8,745 nt of DNA, from assembly GCA_028290765.1 (NCBI GenBank), contig JAQGJF010001121.1, forward strand, positions 1 to 8,745, given 5' to 3'. This DNA comes from Tardiphaga sp. (GTDB taxonomy: Bacteria; Pseudomonadota; Alphaproteobacteria; Rhizobiales; Xanthobacteraceae). Shown here one piece after another: positions 1-5,320 of this stretch. Every line of letters starts with the position of its first letter. The stretch's first letter is position 1. Both the position numbers and the translations under genes were made by a program. The notes under the pieces were generated by a model. It was not told where the DNA came from. It saw only the letters and a list, made by a program, of their open reading frames with translations, and did no database searches.

Positions 1-1193
1 TGGTCGGCGTCAGCGGCATCCCGCATGCGCAGGCGAAGCGTGACCCGCGACGCCTGCGCATGTTTCGCGGCATTGGTGATGGCTTCCTGCGCCACCCGGT
101 AGAGGCTCGCCGCGAAATCCCGCGGCAGCGCATCGACTGCGCCGGACAACTCGATGACGAAGCGGGTGTGGCCGCCGCATCGGGTATTCCAGCCGGCAAC
201 CAGGCCCTCAAGGCTGGCGGCGAGGCCGAGTTCATCGACATCCGGCGGCCGCAGCCGCAGCAGCGCGCCGCGCAGCACGTCCATCATGTGGCCAGCGGTG
301 CGGGCGATGCTCTGGCATTCGCTGAGCACGGCCGGACATTGCTGCCGCGCGGTGTGGCCGGCGGACGCCGCGAGCGCGCCGATCGCGGCGAGGCACTGAC
401 CGAATTCGTCATGCAGCTCGCGCGCCAAATGCTGGCGTTCCTCGTCCTGCACTGCGATCAGCCGCCGTGTCAGCGCGCTGCGCTGTGCCAGCGCGGTCTC
501 GAGACCGGAGGCCAGGTTGTTGAACACCTGGCCTACCGCCGACAGTTCGGCAAGGTCGAACGGCGGCAGACGAACGCTGAGATCGCCGGTGGCAAGCCGC
601 TCGAGGCCGGCGCGGATCATCCGTGTCGGCCGCAAGGCCCTCGCCAGCACCGCGTAAACCATCACGCAAAGCCCGGCAAGGACGACGGCCATGATGGCGA
701 GCAGGCGGCTGGTCTCGCGCCAGCTTTGTCCGATCAGGCTTTGCCGGTCGATCGAGGCCACGGCCTCGCCCTGCGCCGCATCGCGGAAGACGACGGGATG
801 CACCGACTCGCGGCCCATGCCGAAAAGGCTCTGGTAGAGCTCTGCGAACAGTTTTGGCGCCGCGGCGTCGCCCGGCGCCGCACCGCCGCACAGACGCTGC
901 AGAATGTCGCCATTCGGGGCCCGATAGGCGATGCACAGGCCGGGCGCCATGATCGCCGTCGCGATCCGTTGCAGATCGGGAAACTGAACCGGCGCGCCCC
1001 TGATCCAATACATTTGGCCCTGCTGCAGCGAGAGATCCTTTGCGACCACCTCAGCAATCCGGTCCGCCTGCGCCCGCGCCGCGCGGTCGGTGTCAAACAG
1101 AACGTAGAGCGCGGCAGCGACAAAACAGAACGCCGCCAGAGCAGCGACGCGCAAGGCGAGCCGAAGCTTGAGATCGAACCTGGATGCGGGCAT
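1..1193 (-). CDS. Sensor histidine kinase, NarX/UhpB (HisKA_3) type, 3' end cut by window edge
   Basis: The reading frame is open from an ATG at 1193 down to base 1 (397 residues visible, no stop), so the C-terminus lies outside the window. Residues about 12-33 and 164-186 are hydrophobic and bracket a periplasmic sensor region of about 130 residues, which has two cysteines and no motif I can name. A HAMP-like linker follows (about 186-238, containing RLATGDLSVRL). The phospho-acceptor box RELHDEFGQCLAAIG puts the autophosphorylated His at residue 261. The HATPase N-box QEAITNAAKHA is at 369-379; the G-boxes would lie beyond the edge. This family phosphorylates a LuxR-type response regulator, which is not in view. 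The topology recalls MoxY-like kinases near PQQ-alcohol-dehydrogenase genes, but that link is only an inference. AAAGG about 9 bases upstream of the ATG is a plausible ribosome site. The signal sensed is unknown. Confidence 0.9.
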   Translation of the reverse strand, partial: MPASRFDLKLRLALRVAALAAFCFVAAALYVLFDTDRAARAQADRIAEVVAKDLSLQQGQMYWIRGAPVQFPDLQRIATAIMAPGLCIAYRAPNGDILQRLCGGAAPGDAAAPKLFAELYQSLFGMGRESVHPVVFRDAAQGEAVASIDRQSLIGQSWRETSRLLAIMAVVLAGLCVMVYAVLARALRPTRMIRAGLERLATGDLSVRLPPFDLAELSAVGQVFNNLASGLETALAQRSALTRRLIAVQDEERQHLARELHDEFGQCLAAIGALAASAGHTARQQCPAVLSECQSIARTAGHMMDVLRGALLRLRPPDVDELGLAASLEGLVAGWNTRCGGHTRFVIELSGAVDALPRDFAASLYRVAQEAITNAAKHAQASRVTLRLRMRDAADAD

Positions 1194-1363
1194 GGGCGAA
1201 CACCTTTGCAAGGGGCGGCGGCGCGATCCGTAACTTAGAGCCGGCGTCGGCAGGCTGGAAGGGCCACAGCCAAGATCGGGCAATTTGCCCGGCCATCGCC
1301 GGGACCCGCGCGCTTTCGCCTCGCTCGAATATCGGCGCATGATAACGGCAAAACAACGGGATT
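1194..1363. promoter_or_regulatory. Divergent intergenic region between the kinase and DUF genes
   Basis: These 170 bases separate two genes that point away from each other, so they must hold the promoter of the kinase (leftward) and probably that of the DUF pair (rightward). I see no convincing -35/-10 pair on either strand. The one clear element is a perfect inverted repeat at 1277-1291, listed separately. Open frames crossing this region on the minus strand are continuations of antisense shadows. Confidence 0.45.
1277..1291. promoter_or_regulatory. 15-bp perfect palindrome, candidate operator
   Basis: The sequence CGGGCAA-T-TTGCCCG is a perfect inverted repeat with 7-base arms around one central base. 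It lies about 85 bases from the kinase start and about 75 bases from the DUF start. This symmetry and position suit a dimeric regulator controlling both directions, possibly the response regulator paired with the kinase. No regulator is assigned and chance is not excluded in GC-rich DNA. Confidence 0.3.
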
Positions 1364-1882
1364 TTGCGGCATGCTGCATTTACTTGTTCCCGCGCTGGCG
1401 GCTGCCTTTGGCTGGCGCCTTTTGGTGGGAGGGCCGAGGAGAGCGTTGAAAATGCGCGAGCCGCCGTGATCGCGGTGATCGACTTCGACTATGTCGATAC
1501 CTCGGGCGAGGCGCGCGATCAGCGCCAGGAGCATCAAGCGCGGCTCGACGCCTTCATGCACGAGCTCAGGCTCAATCTCGGGGAGGCCGCCAAATTCCGG
1601 CTGATCAACCCGACAAGCCGCCAGGGTCCATGCTCGGTGGCGGACGCGACGCTCAACGAACTTGTGGTCGCGGCACGGGAAGCCGGGGCTGACGTCGTGC
1701 TGGTCGGCGGCCTCCAAAAGACGAGCACACTGGTGCAATGGGCAAAGATCCAGGCGATCGATGTGAGGTCCGAGCGGGTCGTACTCGAAAAGCTTTTCAC
1801 CTTTCGCGGTGACACCGATGAAGCCTGGCGCCGGGCCGAAACCTTCATCTTCAACGAAATCGCAACGCTGCCGGCCTCGTGA
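1364..1882 (+). CDS. Small DUF2380/DUF3280-like protein, probably exported; N-terminus uncertain
   Basis: The product has 172 residues if translation starts at TTG 1364, the only usable start codon after the in-frame stop at 1343 that keeps a leader. The core opens with AVIAVIDFDYVDTSGEA, the 'A-V-x-D-F' start shared with its neighbour. It ends with GADVVLVGGLQKTSTLVQW and the RGDTDEAWRRAE segment; both landmarks recur in the next gene. The family is uncharacterised; members that I recall are small periplasmic proteins, sometimes near PQQ-dehydrogenase loci. The leader is odd: the annotated frame gives a Cys/Arg-containing, poorly hydrophobic stretch. The ATG at 1371 in another frame encodes MLHLLVPALAAAF, a much better signal peptide, before stopping at 1469. 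One base lost between about 1398 and 1430 would explain this. I am sure the core is coding, and unsure of the start and of intactness. Confidence 0.7.
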   Translation: MRHAAFTCSRAGGCLWLAPFGGRAEESVENARAAVIAVIDFDYVDTSGEARDQRQEHQARLDAFMHELRLNLGEAAKFRLINPTSRQGPCSVADATLNELVVAAREAGADVVLVGGLQKTSTLVQWAKIQAIDVRSERVVLEKLFTFRGDTDEAWRRAETFIFNEIATLPAS

Positions 1883-1931
1883 GCGGCGCGGGCGACACGC
1901 TCGTCAAATCTGAAAAGATGGAGCCGCTCCC

Positions 1932-2463
1932 ATGAAAAAGCGAACCTTCTCTTCTAGTTGCCGGCTGCTCGCCGCCGCCATTGCCGCCTTGGCATCGGGC
2001 GGCCCGCCTTCGGCCTTTGCCGATCCGTCTCTGGTCAGGATCGCGGTATTCGATTTCGAACTCGACGATTTCAGCGCCGGCGGCGGGATCGCGGGCGATG
2101 CCGCCGCCGGCCTCGCGCAGCTGGATCGCGCCACCAGCGAGGCGCGCCGGGTCATCTCGCAATCCGGACGCTATAGCCTTGTCGACGTCTCCAGCGCCGA
2201 GGGTGAGGGCGTGAAATCGCGTTCACTGCGCGCCTGCAACGGCTACGAAGCCGCCATCGCGCTCAAACTTGGCGCCGATCAATCCCTGGTCGGCGTCGTG
2301 ACACGGATCGGGCGAACCGAATGCACGGTGGTTCCGGATCCGCGACGCCCGCACCGGCGCCATGGTCATCGCGCGGCAGAGCGATCTTCGCATGGGCGCG
2401 GGTTATTCCTGGAATCGCGGCGCGGCCGCGCTGATCAACAACAGCTTTCTCGGCAATCCTTGA
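1932..2463 (+). pseudogene. DUF2380/DUF3280-like exported protein gene, broken by a frameshift near 2331
   Basis: The ATG at 1932 follows a GGAG eight bases upstream and lies 49 bases after the previous stop, so the two genes are probably one transcript. A signal peptide is clear: MKKR, a hydrophobic run, then AFA before Asp-32. The mature part starts VRIAVFDFELDDFSAGGG. Up to residue ~133 (TECTV) the frame is good. Beyond it, the annotated frame becomes Arg/His/Pro-rich. The +1 frame then reads FRIRDARTGAMV and AGYSWNRGAAALINNSF, and stops with TGA at 2461-2463. Those words align with IDVRSERVV and DEAWRRAETFI of the upstream paralogue. The shift equals one inserted base or two lost bases. 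Spacing to the paralogue (GAD to conserved Trp) fits two lost bases, giving an ancestor of about 177 residues. The uninterrupted frame runs on to 2630, but that tail is probably not natural. A sequencing error is the main alternative. Confidence 0.8.
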
Positions 2464-2844
2464 AGTGGCTGGCGCCTGAGGCCTCCTGCGAGAAGTGTTA
2501 TCGGGTTCTGACCGGCGGGTCGATCCGAACGGCCCGCGGCGTCGAAGCCAAAGTCCGCCGAGCTTATTTCCGTCAACCACCCGGGCCCTGCATCGAAATG
2601 CTGCGCATCGCCGGTGACGGCAAAATATAACCCGCCCCGGCCTCGGCTATTCACCTGCCTGATGACGGGTATTCGACAATACAATTACAGATAGCAGTTT
2701 ATTGCACTACAATCATCAACGCCTGCCGGTTAGTCTTCGTCCGTGACGATCCTGGTCGCGAACGTCACCGCACTCCGATTTGCAGCATCATCTGCGTTTT
2801 GAAAATCAACCGTTTTTTGATCCCACCATCCAACGGAGCCCATC
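2464..2844. other. Non-coding spacer with a composition change
   Basis: After the restored DUF stop there is no convincing gene for 381 bases. Bases 2464-2640 are GC-rich; the frame crossing them (with CEKCYRVLTG) looks like out-of-frame run-on, not a domain I know. From about 2641 to 2820 my hand count gives roughly 48% GC, well below the surroundings, which suggests a junction with DNA of different origin. The segment must carry the promoter of the gene at 2845. TACAAT at 2708-2713 could be a -10, but I find no good -35. An inverted pair ATCAA (2805-2809) and TTGAT (2817-2821) lies just before the ribosome site. Confidence 0.5.
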
Positions 2845-3258
2845 ATGTATGTCGAGACTTTTACGATCGTCAACAACAGCGCCTATGATCTGAATTTGGA
2901 TACGACCAACAGCCGGAATCTCGACGGCGTTTGGCCAACGTCGATCGCTGCGAGAACGACGAGCCAGCCGTTCAAGCAATCGGACCATGCCAGTGTCAAC
3001 CCGACAGCGCTATATATGATGGCGGGTATCGCAAGCCCGACCAACGTCAACATGCATTTCTTCTGCGACGGGTTCGATCCACTTCTGCATGTGAATATGA
3101 CGATGTCATTCAGCAGCAACAGTGCGGAGTTCGCAGGCAGCAGTATCTACGAAAACAACAGCAACCCACCGATCACCAACAACACGAGTTTGGCGATCGA
3201 CGTGACCAACGATGGATCTTCGCAAGGAAGCGCAACCTTCACGGTCGGTACGGGCTAA
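2845..3258 (+). CDS. Orphan 137-residue Asn/Ser/Thr-rich protein, probably beta-rich
   Basis: The ATG at 2845 has GGAG at 2835-2838, six bases upstream, and the frame ends with TAA at 3256-3258. The product has no signal peptide and no membrane segment. It opens with alternating hydrophobic/polar residues (VETFTIVNNSAYDLNLD) and continues with LDGVWPTSIAA, an aromatic middle part with FFCDGFDPLLHVNM, and an Asn/Ser-rich end with SQGSATFTV. This suggests a small all-beta sandwich. Its opening is faintly reminiscent of secreted or crystal-type beta-sandwich proteins (aegerolysin/ET79-like), but I cannot show homology and assign no function. My hand count gives about 54% GC over 2881-3240, clearly lower than neighbouring genes, and the AT-rich spacer before it and a permease relic after it support acquisition by transfer. 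The good ribosome site and clean length support a real gene. Confidence 0.7.
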   Translation: MYVETFTIVNNSAYDLNLDTTNSRNLDGVWPTSIAARTTSQPFKQSDHASVNPTALYMMAGIASPTNVNMHFFCDGFDPLLHVNMTMSFSSNSAEFAGSSIYENNSNPPITNNTSLAIDVTNDGSSQGSATFTVGTG

Positions 3259-3261
3259 GCG

Positions 3262-3460
3262 GCGATAACGGGCCCGGCGACGCTGATCGCGCTCCTGGTC
3301 GCCGTGCGGGCGGGCTATGGCCTCGCCCGCATGCGCGCGCATAGCGCGGCGACAGTGATTCCGATCGCCCGTCCTGTCCTATCTCATTCCGCTGTTCCTG
3401 CTGTTCAATTGGCTCGGCCTGCTCGACGCGCTGTGGCCGCAGATCATCGTCCACATGCAG
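3262..3460 (+). pseudogene. Relic of a MalG-type sugar ABC transporter permease
   Basis: Just after the orphan gene, the frame through 3283 reads LIALLVAVRAGYGLARMRA, matching the membrane segment and 'PAGYALARMR'-like loop of carbohydrate ABC permeases (BPD_transp_1, MalG-type). Between about 3358 and 3377 the similarity moves to the next frame, which reads YLIPLFLLFNWLGLLDALW and continues to about 3460 (PQIIVHMQ). That is the segment expected next in the same family. There is no start codon context, the N-terminal half is missing, the EAA loop is absent, and a frameshift separates the two blocks, so it cannot make a transporter. It looks like an internal fragment left by deletion or by insertion of neighbouring DNA. 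Identification rests on recognition of family-typical wording, not on a search. Confidence 0.6.
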
Positions 3461-3523
3461 CCCCGTACACCTGCCGAAGGCTTTCCGCATGCGACGCTCC
3501 CTACCCACGGAGTCGCCGCGACC

Positions 3524-5140
3524 TCATTGCGCTGTCTTGATCTTGCTGCGGGCTGTGGCCGGCTGCGCCAGGAACGGCAGGAAGCTGAAATTTGCCGATG
3601 TCTTGTTGTCGGCCGGCAGCGTCGCGAAGCTGTGGCAGCCGACGCAGGAGCCGGGACCCGGCAGGTCCGGATTGCTGCCGGTGTAATTCTGGATGTAAGT
3701 CTCCAGCGTGATGTTCGAAAGCATGCCAGGCACGGCGTTGGTCGGCACCGGATTGCCGGGTAGGGGTTGTGACGAAGCCCCCCATTGCGTGCCGATCAGC
3801 ACGTAGTTCCTGAACACGCTGTTGACGCCGCCAAGCACCTTTTGCCACTGCGTATTGAGCTGGTCGGTGGTCGGGTAGATCTCCCAGCAGCGAACCGCCT
3901 GCGGCATCGCGGTCGCCGCGCTGGTCGCGCCGCGGGCGTAGGGCGGCCGCGGATTCCACGGGTATTGCGTCCTGAACCGGAATTGCGGTTGGGTTTTGTC
4001 GGCGCCCTCCTGCAACAGGGCCACGGGTGCGATATTGGTACCCTGAATATCCGAATTCGGCCTGAAGAACGAATAGCGCACCGATCTGGAAGGCGCGGCC
4101 GCCCCGCAACTCGCCTGATTGATCCAGTTGGTCTTGGGGTCGGTGCCGCAGCCATTGCCGACGTTGCACGGCGCCTGCGCCTTCGGCGCATTATCGACAT
4201 GCTCGAAAGTGGCCCAGATCCATTGCGGAAACAGCACCGTGGCGTTCGGATTCTCCGGATTGCGCTGGATGATGTGCATTCCCACCAGGCCCAGCGTCAC
4301 GTCCGAGCAGAACGGGCGGCCGCCGCGCACCAGGTCCCCGGGCACCGCGAGCAACGCATTCTGCGTGTAATAACGCGACGGATCGTCACCGGAGGCCCGA
4401 TCGATGATGCGCCAGGCCGCCTTGATCTCGATCGAGCCGTTGCCGCCGTCGGGCGTGGTGGCCGACGACGTGAACTGCACCCCGCCCGGATTCTGGGTGA
4501 TGAAGGTGCTCTGTCCGGGGATGGTCGTCAGCGTTTGCGACGATTGCCCGTTGGGGCTCAGGATATAGCTCGCCTCGATGTCGTTGACACGCCGCTCGAA
4601 GATCGTCCAGTTGCCGTTGATGTCGATTAGCGGCAGGTTGGTCGAGGCTTGGAAGTACTCTTCGTTATTCGGTATTGGTTTGCCTTGGCCGTTCGAGCCA
4701 ATGTAGAAAACCGGCAGCGCCAGCGGGTTGGTGCAACGCGCCCGGACCGGCGAATCCCCGAACACCTCACTGACCTTGCGATAGGTCTGCCAGACGCGCC
4801 GGCCGGGTGCGGTCAGTCCGGTAGCCGGTATCTGATCGCCGGCGTCGACCACCCAGTTGAGCGCCACGAACATCTGCCACGCCATGTTGTCGAACGGCGT
4901 CTGCAGGTCATCGGAGGCCTTGGTCGGCAGCGGACCCGAGAGCGCCTGGTAATCGAATCGTTTTCCCCCGAGCCTCGGGTCGGGTCCGATGTAACCTGGA
5001 AGCACCGCGCACAGCGCATTGGATCCGTTGGCGCAGAACTGGGGTTGCGGAACGTACCGGGTCTGGGCGACGGGCCGTGCCGGCACAGTCAGTATCGCGG
5101 CGGTCAGCACAAAAGCGGAAATCGGTAGCCACTTCTTCAT
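3524..5140 (-). CDS. Exported single-heme c-type cytochrome-like protein, uncharacterised
   Basis: I start it at the ATG at 5140 (538 residues): GGGGAGG lies five bases upstream and MKKWLPISAFVLTAAILTVPA is a textbook signal peptide, with likely cleavage near PVAQ. The frame extends upstream to a TTG at 5239 but that would bury the leader. One heme c attachment motif, CVGCH, is at residues 499-503 (bases 3632-3646), only 35 residues from the C-terminus. Eight further cysteines are spread through the protein and could form periplasmic disulfides. Family-like blocks are TPFDNMAWQMFVALNW near the N-terminus and GLVGMHIIQRNP plus WIWATFEHVDNAP in the middle, which I associate with uncharacterised bacterial 'cytochrome c family' proteins of this size. 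The sixth heme ligand and any substrate are unknown. It lies 180 bp downstream of nasC on the same strand, so read-through is possible, but NasC is cytoplasmic and a functional link is not shown. Confidence 0.85.
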   Translation of the reverse strand: MKKWLPISAFVLTAAILTVPARPVAQTRYVPQPQFCANGSNALCAVLPGYIGPDPRLGGKRFDYQALSGPLPTKASDDLQTPFDNMAWQMFVALNWVVDAGDQIPATGLTAPGRRVWQTYRKVSEVFGDSPVRARCTNPLALPVFYIGSNGQGKPIPNNEEYFQASTNLPLIDINGNWTIFERRVNDIEASYILSPNGQSSQTLTTIPGQSTFITQNPGGVQFTSSATTPDGGNGSIEIKAAWRIIDRASGDDPSRYYTQNALLAVPGDLVRGGRPFCSDVTLGLVGMHIIQRNPENPNATVLFPQWIWATFEHVDNAPKAQAPCNVGNGCGTDPKTNWINQASCGAAAPSRSVRYSFFRPNSDIQGTNIAPVALLQEGADKTQPQFRFRTQYPWNPRPPYARGATSAATAMPQAVRCWEIYPTTDQLNTQWQKVLGGVNSVFRNYVLIGTQWGASSQPLPGNPVPTNAVPGMLSNITLETYIQNYTGSNPDLPGPGSCVGCHSFATLPADNKTSANFSFLPFLAQPATARSKIKTAQ

Positions 5141-5148
5141 GGAGGCCT

Positions 5149-5159
5149 CCCCTTCGGGG
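5149..5159 (-). promoter_or_regulatory. Small hairpin overlapping the ribosome site of the cytochrome gene
   Basis: On the mRNA of the cytochrome-like gene, CCCC-GAA-GGGG forms a four-pair GC stem with a three-base loop. Its 3' arm is the GGGG of the GGGGAGG ribosome-binding site. The next bases, GGAGGCCTCC (5141-5150), are a perfect 10-base palindrome reaching to the ATG. Either pairing could hide the ribosome site. The stem is short and may be chance. Confidence 0.3.
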
Positions 5160-5320
5160 CCCGCAACGTCCCAAGCCAGATGCTGGAAAAGCAGGTGCTC
5201 GAAAACGGGATACGGCGCCGCGGCTTTCGTTATCGCCAAAGCAGCGCGTTTCTACCTGAAATTGTAACTTAAATCAATTGCATGAAGTTGCTGTTCGATC
5301 GCGGTTCCGTGACGATGACG
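5160..5320. promoter_or_regulatory. Spacer between nasC and the cytochrome-like gene
   Basis: The spacer is mostly GC-rich but holds an AT-rich island at about 5255-5282, the best candidate for a promoter of the minus-strand cytochrome gene. Within it, AATTG (5260-5264) and CAATT (5275-5279) form an inverted pair around ten bases. On the minus strand a TACAAT occurs here (bases 5267-5262), but no good -35 is seen. I find no strong stem followed by a T-run that would end nasC transcription, so co-transcription remains possible. Confidence 0.35.

Noticed and set aside
60..1238. Plus-strand open frame of 392 codons opposite the sensor kinase
   Set aside because: The minus strand here encodes a continuous kinase with His-box and N-box. 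The plus frame has no recognisable domain.
2464..2630. C-terminal tail of the uninterrupted DUF frame (contains CEKCYRVLTG)
   Set aside because: It lies beyond the natural stop of the restored frame and resembles no domain. Treated as out-of-frame run-on.
2403..2684. Minus-strand 93-codon open frame across the spacer
   Set aside because: It overlaps the end of the DUF gene in antisense, has no ribosome site I can support, and has no recognisable domain.
3785..4630. Plus-strand open frame of 281 codons opposite the cytochrome-like gene
   Set aside because: Arg-rich and low-complexity, antisense to a protein with signal peptide and heme motif.
5141..5239. 33-codon N-terminal extension of the cytochrome-like gene from a TTG
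   Set aside because: It would place the clear signal peptide in the interior. The ATG at 5140 has a strong ribosome site.
5255..5282. FNR/FixK-type box (TTGAT-N4-ATCAA)
   Set aside because: Only one half-site-like TTGAT is present on the minus strand. The other half does not match.
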